From NCBI RefSeq assembly GCF_012563145.1, contig NZ_CP046230.1:126333-190332 (forward strand): 64,000 nt of DNA, read 5' to 3'. The position numbers and the translations under genes are program-made. The notes under the pieces are model-generated. The model searched no databases and was not told the origin of the DNA. It saw only the letters and a program-made list of their open reading frames with translations. Within the stretch, counting starts at the first letter, position 1. Each line of letters starts with the position of its first letter. This document shows positions 20,724 through 31,254 of the stretch, one piece after another. Source of the stretch: Enterobacteriaceae endosymbiont of Plateumaris consimilis. GTDB lineage: Bacteria; Pseudomonadota; Gammaproteobacteria; Enterobacterales; Enterobacteriaceae.

Positions 20724-23135
20724 TTAATACTTATAATTTTTTTCTAATTGAATAATTTTTTTTTTAGCTAATTTAATAACTTCTGTAGGAATACCAGCTA
20801 AAGAAGCAACAAATAAACCATAATTTTTATTAATAATTCCATTTTTTAATGAATACATAAATACAATAGATTTATTAGATTCTATAGCATCAAAATAAAC
20901 ATTTTTTATTCCTTTATTTTTTAAACATAAATTAGTTAATTCAATATAATTTGTAGAAAATAAAGTCATTGACTTTATTTTTTTTACGATATTTTCAGCA
21001 CAAGCCCAAGCAATAGATAATCCATCATATGTAGATGTTCCCCTACCAATTTCATCCATTAATACTAAACTATATTTATTAGCATTTCTTAAAATATTTG
21101 CTGTTTCCATCATTTCTATCATAAAAGTAGATAAACCGGAAGAAATATCGTCCATAGAACCAATTCTTGTAAATATACGATCTATTGGACCTATAATAGC
21201 TTTGTCTGCAGGTATATAACTACCTATGTAAGCCATTAAAATAATTAACGCAATTTGACGCATATAAGTACTTTTACCACCCATATTAGGACCAGTAATT
21301 ATTAACATATGATTTTCAGGAGTTAATAATAGATTATTAGGAATAAATTGATCTTTAAGAATATTTTCTACAATAGGATGTCGAGATTTTTCTAAAAACA
21401 ATCCTAACTTATTAGTAATAATAGGACATGTATAATTTAAAGTTATTGATCTTTCTGCTAAAGTACATAACACATCTAATTCAGATATTAATAAAACTAT
21501 TTTTTGTAATTTTTTTAATTTAGGATTAATAAAATCAAATAATTGATTATATAAAAATTTTTCTAAAATGAATAATTTATTTTTAGATAAAAAAATCATT
21601 TCTTGATAATTTCTTAATTCAGGAATAATATATCTATTACAATGTTTTAATGTTTGAATATTTAAATATTTTTTGGGTAATTTTTTAATTTTTTGATTTT
21701 TAGTTATTTGAATGTAATATCCATATATAGTATTAAATCCTATTTTTAATTTTTCTATATTTAATAATTGACGTTCTTTTTTTTCTAAAGAAATTAAATA
21801 TTCTTTAGAATTTTTAGATAATTTTCTTAATTTATCTAAATTTTTATTATATCCTGTAGCAATGACATTACCATCTTTTAATGTAGCAGACGGATTTTTT
21901 TTAATTGATTTTTCTAATAAATATTTTAATTCTTTAAATAACCCTATATTAAGAATTTTATTTTTAATATAACAATCTCCTGTAATATTTAAAATATTAT
22001 GTATTTTAGGTAAAATATTAAAAGTATTTCTTAAAGAAACTAAATCTTTAGGTTTAGCCGTTCGTAACGATAATCTTGCAATAATTCTTTCAATATCGTT
22101 AATTTTAATTAATAATTTTTTAAAATCAGTAAAATATTTTTGTAATTTTGAAATACTATTTTGACGATTAATAATAATTTTGTTATTACGTATTGGAGAA
22201 TGTAACCAACGTTTTAACAAACGACTACCCATAGCAGTACTAGTATAATCTAGAATACTTATTAAAGTATTATCTTTATTACCTGATATACTTTCTGTAA
22301 TTTCAAGATTTTTTCTAGTATTCTCATCCATTATAATTTCACTAGAAGAATTTTTCAATTTTATATTATTTATATGAGGCAAAAAAACTCGTTGTGTATC
22401 TTTAACATATTGTATTAAACAACCTGCTGCTTTAATAGCCATAGATGCTTTTTCAATACCAAAACTTCTTAAACTTTTAGTATTAAATTGTATATTTAAT
22501 TGTTGATGAGCAGTATCAAGGTCAAATTCCCATATAGGTCTTCGTCTAATACAATTTCTATTTTCTATTAATTTCATATAATGAAAATTTTCTGGATATA
22601 ATAATTCACTAGGATTAGTTTTTTGTAATTCACCAGATATTATATCATAATTTTTACTTTCTATAATTTTAAAACTTCCAGAACTCATATTTAAAGTTGC
22701 ATAACCAAAACCATAATTTACTTCTTGCCATATAGATGCTAATAAACTATCTTGATTATTTTTTAATAAAATATCATCACTGACAGTACCAGGAGTAACA
22801 ATACGTACAATTTTACGTTCTAATATTTTATTAGGAGTTTTATTTGTATTATTAATTTGTTCACAAATTGCTACAGATTCACCTAAATTAATTAATTTGG
22901 ACAAATAATTATTTAAACTATGATGTGGTATCCCTGCCATAGGTATGGGTTTATTGTTTAATAAACCTCTTTTTGTCAAAACAATATTCAATATTTTTGA
23001 TGCTTTTTTAGCATCTTCAAAAAACATTTCGTAAAAATCACCCATACGATAAAATAATAAAATATTAGGATATTGATTTTTTATTTTAAAATATTGTTTC
23101 ATTACAGGAGTACATTTAATATTGTTGATATTCAT
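20724..23135 (-). CDS. mutS: DNA mismatch repair protein MutS
   Basis: MutS recognises mismatches and recruits MutL. The mismatch-reading F34-x-E36 (GDFYEMF), the Walker [10 protein letters not shown] and the DEIGRGTST box are present. At 803 residues it lacks the roughly 50-residue C-terminal tetramerisation region of E. coli (853). In the ATPase domain the near-invariant THY motif reads TNY (N729), and SGRSTF reads SGLSTF. So the gene is full-frame but its ATPase cycle may be weakened. It is a lone transcription unit between gyrA and a long gene-free stretch. Confidence 0.95.
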   Translation of the reverse strand: MNINNIKCTPVMKQYFKIKNQYPNILLFYRMGDFYEMFFEDAKKASKILNIVLTKRGLLNNKPIPMAGIPHHSLNNYLSKLINLGESVAICEQINNTNKTPNKILERKIVRIVTPGTVSDDILLKNNQDSLLASIWQEVNYGFGYATLNMSSGSFKIIESKNYDIISGELQKTNPSELLYPENFHYMKLIENRNCIRRRPIWEFDLDTAHQQLNIQFNTKSLRSFGIEKASMAIKAAGCLIQYVKDTQRVFLPHINNIKLKNSSSEIIMDENTRKNLEITESISGNKDNTLISILDYTSTAMGSRLLKRWLHSPIRNNKIIINRQNSISKLQKYFTDFKKLLIKINDIERIIARLSLRTAKPKDLVSLRNTFNILPKIHNILNITGDCYIKNKILNIGLFKELKYLLEKSIKKNPSATLKDGNVIATGYNKNLDKLRKLSKNSKEYLISLEKKERQLLNIEKLKIGFNTIYGYYIQITKNQKIKKLPKKYLNIQTLKHCNRYIIPELRNYQEMIFLSKNKLFILEKFLYNQLFDFINPKLKKLQKIVLLISELDVLCTLAERSITLNYTCPIITNKLGLFLEKSRHPIVENILKDQFIPNNLLLTPENHMLIITGPNMGGKSTYMRQIALIILMAYIGSYIPADKAIIGPIDRIFTRIGSMDDISSGLSTFMIEMMETANILRNANKYSLVLMDEIGRGTSTYDGLSIAWACAENIVKKIKSMTLFSTNYIELTNLCLKNKGIKNVYFDAIESNKSIVFMYSLKNGIINKNYGLFVASLAGIPTEVIKLAKKKIIQLEKNYKY

Positions 23136-23766
23136 AATTAAGTAAAACTCTATAATATGTTATATATTGAATATATAATTTATAAATTTTCTTTAAAAAA
23201 ATTATTTTTAATTATATTAATATAAATATTAATAAAAAAATAAAATAACAAATTTTATATTTTGTTTAAAATACAAAAATAATATTTTTCTAATTTTTTT
23301 ATATTAAGAATATACTTTATAAAAAATATTTTGATTATTTTTTGTTAATATATTACATTAAAAAATTTAAAATTAAATATCTTATGTTTAAAAGATTTAA
23401 ATTTAATAATATTAATAATTTCAATATCAGCATAATACAAAATATACAAATTAAAAAAATAAATATTTTATAAACTATAATGGTTATTATACAAAAATAT
23501 TAGATATATAAAATAATTATTAATAATTGATGTTATTATTTAATAAATTTATAAAAAATTTAATATAACTAATATATAATAACTAAAACTACATATAAAA
23601 TATGTAAAACTTTTAAATAAATTTTATAGTTATTAAAATAAAATTTATTTAAAAATAACTTTCCAATATAAATTTTTAATAATATAGTATGAGTATTATT
23701 CTTTTGAAGAAAAAATAATAATTTATTAATAATAATTATTCTATAATTAGATAATAAGTATAAATT
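23136..23766. other. 631-bp gene desert between mutS and the mur cluster
   Basis: This stretch is almost purely A/T, with poly-A/T tracts and only chance open frames (for instance 29 codons from 23383 on the plus strand, and 69 codons on the minus strand at 23569-23778 that overlaps the start of rsmH). I recognise no protein remnant, RNA fold or clear promoter. By position it covers the former mraZ area upstream of rsmH and must hold the promoter of the cell-wall cluster. Confidence 0.6.
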
Positions 23767-24708
23767 ATGATAAAACATCTACCAGTTATGTTACAAGAAT
23801 CTATTAATAGTTTGAATATAAAAAAAAATGGAATTTATATAGATGCTACATATGGATGTGGAGGTCATACAAAATTAATTTTATCTAAATTAGGGAGTAA
23901 AGGTCGTATATATGCAGTAGATTGTGATATAAAAACAATATTAATTAATAAAATTATTGATAAACGTATCATATATATAAATGAAAAATTTTCTAATTTA
24001 ATAAATATTTTAGATACTAAAGTATTAGGTACAATAGATGGAATCTTGTTTGATTTGGGTTTATCATCTTTTCAATTAAATGATCCTAAAAGAGGTTTTT
24101 CTTTTATAGAAGATGGACCTTTAGATATGCGTTTTAATCAAAAAAATGGAATAACTGCTGCTAAATGGATTCAAAGAGTTAGTGAAGATAAATTATCTTA
24201 TGTATTAAAAAATTATGGTGAAGAAAAATTTGCTAAAAAAATAGCATATAATATTAAACAATATATTATAAAAAATAAATTAAACAGTACTGATGATTTA
24301 AGTAAATTAATATGTTCTATCATATATAAATTTAAAAAAAATAAAAAAAGATTTAAACATCCAGCAACAAGATCATTTCAAGCAATAAGAATTTTTATTA
24401 ATAAGGAATTAGAAGAACTTAAAAAGGCTTTATATAATTCGTTAATAATATTAAGAAAAGGAGGTATAATATCTGTAATTAGTTTTCATTCATTAGAAGA
24501 CCGTATTATAAAAAAATTTATGAAAATTCATAGTATAAATAATAATAAATATCACTTTGGTGTTCCTTTGACTGAAAAAGAAATAAATAATTTATCTAAA
24601 AATAATTATAAATTAAAAATAATTAATAGAATATTTCCTAACTCTAAAGAAATCTACGATAATCCTAGATCAAGAAGTGCAATACTACGTGTAGGCCAAA
24701 AAATATAA
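23767..24708 (+). CDS. rsmH: RsmH, 16S rRNA m4C1402 methyltransferase
   Basis: RsmH (MraW) methylates N4 of C1402 in the decoding centre of 16S rRNA. The 313 residues equal the E. coli length. The SAM-binding YIDATYGCGGHTKLI near 28, the DGILFDLGLSSFQL block and RGFSFIEDGPLDMR are well conserved, as are FKHPATRSFQAIRI and the SFHSLEDRI motif. It opens the dcw-type cluster as in other proteobacteria, but the preceding mraZ and the following ftsL and ftsI are missing; murE comes 81 bp later. Confidence 0.97.
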   Translation: MIKHLPVMLQESINSLNIKKNGIYIDATYGCGGHTKLILSKLGSKGRIYAVDCDIKTILINKIIDKRIIYINEKFSNLINILDTKVLGTIDGILFDLGLSSFQLNDPKRGFSFIEDGPLDMRFNQKNGITAAKWIQRVSEDKLSYVLKNYGEEKFAKKIAYNIKQYIIKNKLNSTDDLSKLICSIIYKFKKNKKRFKHPATRSFQAIRIFINKELEELKKALYNSLIILRKGGIISVISFHSLEDRIIKKFMKIHSINNNKYHFGVPLTEKEINNLSKNNYKLKIINRIFPNSKEIYDNPRSRSAILRVGQKI

Positions 24709-24789
24709 AATTTATTATATTATTTTTAATTCTTTATATATTTTTAATAAAATTTAAAGATAATAATATATATTCTATAAGGTATATAA

Positions 24790-26304
24790 TTGAATAATTA
24801 TGGATTAAATTTATTAGAATTATTAAATAATTGTATAAATGATTATACATTATCTAATATTTATATAAAAAAAATAGTATTAGATAGTAGGCAAATTAAA
24901 GGTAAACATTGTTTATTTTTAGCTATTAAAGGTTATAAATTAGACGGTAAAATTTTTATAAATGATGCCATTAAAAATGGAGCTGTTGCTGTCATCACTT
25001 ATAGTGATAATAAAATACAACCTTATAATATAATTTTTAAAAATAATATTCCTATAATTTTTATACCAAATTTAAAAGAAAAAATTTCTTTTTTTGCAGG
25101 AAAATTATATAATAATCCTAGTTATAAAATACCTGTTATTGGAGTTACAGGTACTAATGGAAAAACAAGTGTTACTAATTTTTTAATGCAATGGATTAAT
25201 TTATTAGGAAAAAAAGCAGCAGTATGTAGTACATTAGGAAATGGTTTTTATAATAATTTATTATCCACTAATAATACTACAGATTCTGCTATTGAAATTC
25301 AATATCAATTAAAAAATTTTATAGAACAAAAAGCAGATATAGCTATTATAGAAGTTTCTTCTCATGGATTAAAACAATTTAGAATTTCTAATTTAAAATT
25401 TGAAATAGGAATTTTTACAAATCTAAGTAGAGATCATTTAGATTATCATTTAAATATGGAAGATTATGAATTAACTAAATGGAAATTTTTTTCTGAACAT
25501 AAAATTAACAAAAATATTATAAATATTGATGATATCATAGGATTTAATTGGTTAAAAAAACTATCTTATAAAAAGACTATTGCTGTTACTACTAAAAAAA
25601 ATATTTATTTAAAAAATAATTTATATTTTAAAGTAACTAAAATAAATTTTTTTAAAAAAAATACTATTATTAAATTTAATTCAAGTTGGGGTAAAGGAAC
25701 TATTAAAATATTTTTAATTGGATATTTTAATGTAATTAATATTATTTTAAGTATGACTGCATTATTAACTTTAAATTTTAACTTAAAAGATATTATAAAT
25801 ACTTCCACTAAACTACATTCTGTTCATGGTAGAATGGAAGCATTTCCTTTATATAAAAATTATCCAACAATTATAATTGATTATGCACATACTCCTAATG
25901 CATTAAAAAATATACTTTTAACCATTAAATTATATTGTAAAAATAAAATATGGTGTATATTTGGATGTGGAGGGGAAAGAGATGTTGGTAAACGTTCAAT
26001 TATGGGTATTATTGCTAAAAATTTTTCAGATATAGTAATTATTACTACTGATAATCCTAGATCAGAAAATATAATAGATATTGTTAATGACATTATAAAA
26101 GAATATAAAAATAAAAATAATTTACATATAATTTTAAATAGATTAGAAGCAATACATTACGCAATCAGTCATGCAGATAAAAATGATACTATACTAATAG
26201 CTGGTAAAGGTCATGAACAATATCAGATTATTGGAAATAAAATTTTTAATTATTCTGATTATAATGTTGTTAATAATTTTTTTAAAAAAATATTTCATGA
26301 ATAA
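24790..26304 (+). CDS. murE: MurE, UDP-MurNAc-L-Ala-D-Glu:meso-diaminopimelate ligase
   Basis: MurE adds meso-DAP to the peptidoglycan stem peptide. The ATP loop GVTGTNGKTS lies near 118, and DNPR at 421-424 marks specificity for meso-diaminopimelate instead of lysine. The start is a TTG, chosen because it has an AAGGT ribosome site 7 nt upstream and gives the family's normal N-terminus; the total of 504 is close to E. coli (495). It overlaps murF by 8 nt. ftsL and ftsI, which normally precede it, are absent. Confidence 0.95.
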   Translation: MNNYGLNLLELLNNCINDYTLSNIYIKKIVLDSRQIKGKHCLFLAIKGYKLDGKIFINDAIKNGAVAVITYSDNKIQPYNIIFKNNIPIIFIPNLKEKISFFAGKLYNNPSYKIPVIGVTGTNGKTSVTNFLMQWINLLGKKAAVCSTLGNGFYNNLLSTNNTTDSAIEIQYQLKNFIEQKADIAIIEVSSHGLKQFRISNLKFEIGIFTNLSRDHLDYHLNMEDYELTKWKFFSEHKINKNIINIDDIIGFNWLKKLSYKKTIAVTTKKNIYLKNNLYFKVTKINFFKKNTIIKFNSSWGKGTIKIFLIGYFNVINIILSMTALLTLNFNLKDIINTSTKLHSVHGRMEAFPLYKNYPTIIIDYAHTPNALKNILLTIKLYCKNKIWCIFGCGGERDVGKRSIMGIIAKNFSDIVIITTDNPRSENIIDIVNDIIKEYKNKNNLHIILNRLEAIHYAISHADKNDTILIAGKGHEQYQIIGNKIFNYSDYNVVNNFFKKIFHE

Positions 26305-27664
26305 AATAATTAATTTAAAAAAATTAACGAAAATTGTTGATGGTAAGTTAATTGGTAAAAATATTGATATATTAAATTTTTCAATAAATAGTAAAAATAT
26401 TTATTTTAAATGTTTATTTATTGCTATTCGTGGAAAAAAATTTGATGGACATAATTTTGTTCAAGATGCCATAAATAATGGAGCATTAGCTATTATTGTT
26501 GATAAATATTTAGAAGTATCTATCCCTCAAATAATTGTATTAAATACAATTATTAGTTTAGGTAAAATAAGTTTATGGAAAAGATTACAATCAAAATCTC
26601 ATTTTATAGGCATAACAGGTTCTTCTGGTAAAACATCTGTTAAAGAAATGACTGCATCAATATTAAAAAATGTTGGAAAAGTATTATTTACTAAAGATAA
26701 TATGAATAATATTATTGGAGTATCTTTAACATTATTAAATTTAAATAATCAATATAAATATGTAATAATTGAACTAGGAGCTAATAATTTAAGTGATATT
26801 AAGTATTCAGCTAATTTAGTTAGACCTAATACTGCTTTAGTGAATAATATTTCAATATCTCACTTAGAGGGTTTCAAATCTTTCAAAAATATTTTTAGGT
26901 GTAAAAATCATATATTTAAATATTTATTAAATAATGATAGAGCTATTATTAATTTGGATGATATAAATCATAAAAAAATTTTACATAAATTAATAAATAA
27001 AAAAATATGGTCATTTTCTATAAAAAATCATAATGCTGATTTTTTTACTACTAACCTAAAAATATTACAAAATAAGATTTGTTTCAATTTACATACTCCA
27101 ATAGGAGTAATATTTATTAGTTTATTTATTATAGGTGGATTTCATAATGTAAGTAATGCGTTAGCTGCGTCAGCATTATCATTATCTGCAGGTGCATCTT
27201 TAATTGATATATCTAAAGGTTTAGCTAGTTTTAAATCAATATCTGGTAGACTTTTTCCTATAAGATTAGGACATAATAAATTAATTTTAAATGATACATA
27301 TAATGCTAATCCTCAGTCTGTTATTGCTGCTATTAATGTTCTTAAAAGAATGAATGGTAAAAAAATTTTGGTTATTGGAGATATGATGGAATTAGGTCTA
27401 TACTCATTTTTTTATCATAATAAAATTAAAAATTTTATTATAAAATCAAATTTAGACTTTATTTTAAGCATTGGTATTTATAGTAAATATATTACAAAAT
27501 ATCATAATAACTCTGAACATTTTTTAAATAAAAAAAAATTAATAATAAAATTAATTAAAATATTAACTAATTTAAATAATTTTACTATATTGTTTAAAGG
27601 ATCAAGAAAAGCTCAAATAGAAGTTTTAATAAATATGTTGTTAGAACAGGAACAATTTAAATGA
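26297..27664 (+). CDS. murF: MurF, UDP-MurNAc-tripeptide:D-Ala-D-Ala ligase
   Basis: MurF attaches the D-Ala-D-Ala dipeptide and completes the cytoplasmic UDP-MurNAc-pentapeptide. I place the start at the ATG 8 nt inside murE, giving 455 residues (E. coli 452) beginning MNKIINLKKLTKIVDGKL, which aligns with the enteric N-terminus. An open frame does extend 84 nt further upstream, but that piece is only the murE shadow. The ATP loop GITGSSGKTS and the NDTYNANP motif are intact. It overlaps mraY by 4 nt (ATGA). Confidence 0.95.
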   Translation: MNKIINLKKLTKIVDGKLIGKNIDILNFSINSKNIYFKCLFIAIRGKKFDGHNFVQDAINNGALAIIVDKYLEVSIPQIIVLNTIISLGKISLWKRLQSKSHFIGITGSSGKTSVKEMTASILKNVGKVLFTKDNMNNIIGVSLTLLNLNNQYKYVIIELGANNLSDIKYSANLVRPNTALVNNISISHLEGFKSFKNIFRCKNHIFKYLLNNDRAIINLDDINHKKILHKLINKKIWSFSIKNHNADFFTTNLKILQNKICFNLHTPIGVIFISLFIIGGFHNVSNALAASALSLSAGASLIDISKGLASFKSISGRLFPIRLGHNKLILNDTYNANPQSVIAAINVLKRMNGKKILVIGDMMELGLYSFFYHNKIKNFIIKSNLDFILSIGIYSKYITKYHNNSEHFLNKKKLIIKLIKILTNLNNFTILFKGSRKAQIEVLINMLLEQEQFK

Positions 27665-28746
27665 TTATAATATTAATTAAATATTTAAAATATTATTTTC
27701 AAACATCTAATTTTTTTATTAATTTCACTTTTCGTGCTATTATTAGTCTTCTAACATCTTTTATTATTTCATTATATATTACTCCATATTTTATTATATT
27801 TTTTCAAAAAAAAAAATATTCTCAAGTAATTCGTTTAGATGGTCCAAAATCTCATTTTAAAAAAAATAATATTCCTACTATGGGAGGTATAATAATATTA
27901 ATATCATTTATTACTTCAGTAATATTTTGGTCAGATTTATATAATCCATATTTATGGTATGTATTAATTACAGTATTATTTTATGCATTAGTTGGTTTTA
28001 TTGATGATTATTATAAAATTATATTAGATAATTCTATTGGTTTAGTAATTTATGAAAAAATTTTTTTACAAACAATTATAACAATAACAATTATTACATT
28101 ATTTTATATAAATAATACAGAAAAATCTTCATTACAATTTATAATTCCATTCTTTAAAAATATAAAAATTTATTTAAATTTTATTACATACTTAATAATT
28201 TCTTATCTAATTATATTATGGATTAGTAATTCTGTAAATTTAACAGATGGTTTAGATGGTATGGCTATTATTTCAGTAATATTAGTGGTTTTTGGTTTAG
28301 CATTTTTATCATATATTACAGGAGATATACAATATTCAAAATATTTTCATTTACCATATTTAAAATATACGAAAGAATTAGTAATTATATGTACTACTAT
28401 TATTGGTTCAGGATTAGGTTTTTTATGGTTTAATACATATCCAGCAACTATATTTATGGGAGATATAGGATCATTATCTTTAGGAAGTGCTATAGGAATT
28501 ATTACTGTTTTAATAAGACAAGAAATATTATTACTAATAATGGGAGGAATATTTTTGTTTGAATCACTATCGGTTATAATACAAGTTTTTTTTTATAAAT
28601 ATAAAAAATATCGTGTATTTCTTATGGCACCTATACATCATCATTTTGAATTAAAAGGGCACTTAGAACCTCATATTGTTATTAGATTTGGAATTATATC
28701 GTTAATATTATTGTTAATTACTTTATCAATTTTAAAGGTAAGTTAA
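27661..28746 (+). CDS. mraY: MraY, phospho-MurNAc-pentapeptide translocase
   Basis: MraY transfers phospho-MurNAc-pentapeptide to undecaprenyl phosphate, forming lipid I in the inner membrane. The 361 residues (E. coli 360) form about ten hydrophobic segments. Catalytic aspartates are seen in GFIDDYYK, NLTDGLDG and FMGDIGSL, and the APIHHHFELKG loop near the C-terminus is perfect. The TFRAI start region and PTMGG segment confirm the frame. It is coupled to murF by a 4-nt overlap and to murD by a 5-bp gap. Confidence 0.97.
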   Translation: MIIILIKYLKYYFQTSNFFINFTFRAIISLLTSFIISLYITPYFIIFFQKKKYSQVIRLDGPKSHFKKNNIPTMGGIIILISFITSVIFWSDLYNPYLWYVLITVLFYALVGFIDDYYKIILDNSIGLVIYEKIFLQTIITITIITLFYINNTEKSSLQFIIPFFKNIKIYLNFITYLIISYLIILWISNSVNLTDGLDGMAIISVILVVFGLAFLSYITGDIQYSKYFHLPYLKYTKELVIICTTIIGSGLGFLWFNTYPATIFMGDIGSLSLGSAIGIITVLIRQEILLLIMGGIFLFESLSVIIQVFFYKYKKYRVFLMAPIHHHFELKGHLEPHIVIRFGIISLILLLITLSILKVS

Positions 28747-28751
28747 TAAAT

Positions 28752-30053
28752 ATGACTAAAAAAATATTAATTATAGGTTTAGGTATTACTGGTATTTCAT
28801 GTATTAAATTTTTTATTAAAAAGGGTATTATACCATATGTTATGGATAGTAGGATTAATCCTCCTTATATAGAAGAAATACCATCTTCTGTTAAATACTG
28901 TATTGGATCTTTTAATAAAGATTGGATTTTAAATGCTAATTTAATTGTTATTAGTCCAGGTATTTCTTTATTTCATCCATTATTAATTGATGCTGCAAAA
29001 AAAGGAATTAAAATAATAGGAGATATTGAATTATTTTATAATTCAACAAAAACTCCTATAATTGCTATTACTGGTACTAATGGTAAAAGTACAGTTACTA
29101 ATATGATTGGTAAAATTATAAATAATTATTATAGTGCAGGAATAGGAGGAAATATTGGATATCCTGCACTAGATTTATTATCTAGTTTTCAAAATTTTTA
29201 TGTAATAGAAATATCTAGTTTTCAATTAGAAACTATAAAAAAATTTAAACCATTTATCTCTGTCATACTCAATATCTCATCAGATCATATAGATCGTTAT
29301 CCTCTAGGAATTAAACAATATCAAAAAACAAAATTAAAAATTTATAAAAATTCTTCTATATGCATATATAATGCTAATGATGTTTTAACATATCCTAACA
29401 ATTTACAAACAAATCAACAATATATTAGTTTCGGTATAAAAAAAGGAAAATATCAATTATATAAGAATCATAATAATAATTATTTAAAAATAAATAATAA
29501 TATAATTTTAAATTTTAATAATACTAAATTAATAGGAACACATAATTATGTTAATGCTTTAGCTGTATTAGCTATAGCAGATGCATTAAATATACCAAGA
29601 ACAATATCTTTAAAATATATTTGTAATTATCAATTAAATAATCATACATTACAAATTATATATAAAAAAAATGGAGTAACTTGGATTAATGATTCTAAAT
29701 CTACTAATGTAGATAGTACAAAAGCAGCTTTAAATTTTTTAGGTAAAAATAAAAGAATATGGTTATTATTAGGAGGATATGATAAAAATTGTGAATTTCA
29801 TTTATTAAAAAAATATTTAATGAATAATAAAATTAATATTTATTGTTTTGGATTAGCTAGTAAAAAAATAATGTCTTTATATCCTAAAGCAATACCAGTA
29901 AAAACTATGGCTGATGCTATAAAAAAAATTTCAAAATTATTAAAACGTGACGATATAGTTTTATTATCTCCAGCATGTTCTAGTGTTGATCAATTTATAG
30001 ATTTTAAAGATAGAGGTACAAAATTTATTGAATTAGTTAAACAAAATAATTAA
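28752..30053 (+). CDS. murD: MurD, UDP-MurNAc-L-alanine:D-glutamate ligase
   Basis: MurD adds D-glutamate to UDP-MurNAc-L-Ala. Its three-domain Mur ligase fold is complete at 433 residues (E. coli 438): N-terminal GLGITGISC for UDP binding, central ATP loop ITGTNGKSTVTN near 106, the EISSFQLE segment, and NDSKSTN plus SPACSSVDQF in the C-terminal domain. Downstream one expects ftsW, but only a 111-bp gap separates it from murG and contains no fts remnant that I can recognise. Confidence 0.97.
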   Translation: MTKKILIIGLGITGISCIKFFIKKGIIPYVMDSRINPPYIEEIPSSVKYCIGSFNKDWILNANLIVISPGISLFHPLLIDAAKKGIKIIGDIELFYNSTKTPIIAITGTNGKSTVTNMIGKIINNYYSAGIGGNIGYPALDLLSSFQNFYVIEISSFQLETIKKFKPFISVILNISSDHIDRYPLGIKQYQKTKLKIYKNSSICIYNANDVLTYPNNLQTNQQYISFGIKKGKYQLYKNHNNNYLKINNNIILNFNNTKLIGTHNYVNALAVLAIADALNIPRTISLKYICNYQLNNHTLQIIYKKNGVTWINDSKSTNVDSTKAALNFLGKNKRIWLLLGGYDKNCEFHLLKKYLMNNKINIYCFGLASKKIMSLYPKAIPVKTMADAIKKISKLLKRDDIVLLSPACSSVDQFIDFKDRGTKFIELVKQNN

Positions 30054-30164
30054 AATATTTTTTTATATTAATAATATTTAAATGTTTTAATTTAATTTAA
30101 TTAATTAAAATTATGTTAATATTAGATTATTATTTAATTTATTAAAAATTATATAAATAATAAA

Positions 30165-31223
30165 ATGTCTAAAAGAATTATTATAGTATCTGGTGGAACA
30201 GGCGGACATATTTATCCTGGTCTTAATATTGCATATAAATTAATAGAAAAAGGATGGGATGTTCGTTGGATAGGATCAATTGATAGAATGGAAGCAGATA
30301 TTATTCCTACAAAAGGAATTAAAATTTATTTAATTAAATTTTTAAAATTTGAAAAAAAAAGTATTTGGTCAAAAATAATTACTTTATTTAAATTAATTAA
30401 ACCTATGTATAAATCTATTTTAATTTATAAATCTTATAAACCTAACATAGTTTTAACTATGGGTAGTTATATATCAGGACCTAGTGGAATAGCAGCATGG
30501 CTATGTGGTATTCCATTAATGATTCATGAACAAAATAGTGTTCCAGGTTTTACTAATAATTTTTTATCCAAAATATCTAAAAAAAATATGCAAGCTTATC
30601 CTAATACATTTAAAAATGGCATATTAGTCGGTAATCCTTTAAGTAAAGAGATAATTAAATTATCTTTATGTAAAAAAAAATTTTTAAAATATAATAATCC
30701 ATTACACTTATTAATTATTGGAGGAAGTCAAGGATCTAATATAATAAATATTATAGCTATAAAGTTAGCAAAAATTTTAAAAGATAAAGTAATGATATTA
30801 CATCAAATAGGTAAGGGTAATTTAAAAAATATTTCTTTATCTTTTTTAAAGAAATATGAAAAAAAATTTTATTTTATTACAGAATATATTTATAAAATGC
30901 ATTATGCATATGAGTGGGCAGATATTATTATTAGCAGATCCGGTGCTATGACTGTAAGTGAAATTTCTGCTATAGGATTACCAGCTATTTTTATACCTTT
31001 TAAACATAAAGATAATCAACAATATTTTAATGCATTAAGATTAAAAAAAATTGGTGCAGCAAAAATTTTTGATCAAAATAATTTAAATATTAATGATATT
31101 ATAAATACTTTATTATCTTGGAATAAACAAATATTAATACAAATTTCAAAGAAATCTCGTAGTATTTCTTTAATTAATTCTACAGAATTAATTTATAAAG
31201 AAATAAAAGAATATTTTAATTAA
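30165..31223 (+). CDS. murG: MurG, lipid II-forming GlcNAc transferase
   Basis: MurG adds GlcNAc to lipid I on the inner face of the cytoplasmic membrane to make lipid II. The GT-B fold protein has 352 residues (E. coli 355), with the glycine-rich SGGTGGHIYPG loop near residue 9, the HEQNSVPG segment, a second GGSQG loop, and RSGAMTVSE in the UDP-GlcNAc site. The hydrophobic membrane-association patch is present. It is followed by murC as usual. Confidence 0.97.
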   Translation: MSKRIIIVSGGTGGHIYPGLNIAYKLIEKGWDVRWIGSIDRMEADIIPTKGIKIYLIKFLKFEKKSIWSKIITLFKLIKPMYKSILIYKSYKPNIVLTMGSYISGPSGIAAWLCGIPLMIHEQNSVPGFTNNFLSKISKKNMQAYPNTFKNGILVGNPLSKEIIKLSLCKKKFLKYNNPLHLLIIGGSQGSNIINIIAIKLAKILKDKVMILHQIGKGNLKNISLSFLKKYEKKFYFITEYIYKMHYAYEWADIIISRSGAMTVSEISAIGLPAIFIPFKHKDNQQYFNALRLKKIGAAKIFDQNNLNINDIINTLLSWNKQILIQISKKSRSISLINSTELIYKEIKEYFN

Positions 31224-31254
31224 TTGTAATTATCTATAATATAAAATTAAATAT

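Noticed and set aside
23569..23778. 69-codon minus-strand frame upstream of rsmH
   Set aside because: Composition is only A/T drift, no family resemblance, and it overlaps the rsmH start.
26213..26296. 28-residue hydrophobic N-terminal extension on MurF
   Set aside because: It is the out-of-frame shadow of the murE 3' end; the inner ATG at 26297 yields the normal MurF length and N-terminus.
30054..30164. Possible ftsW remnant between murD and murG
   Set aside because: The 111 bp of A/T-rich DNA encode no membrane-segment pattern or FtsW motif in any frame I read.
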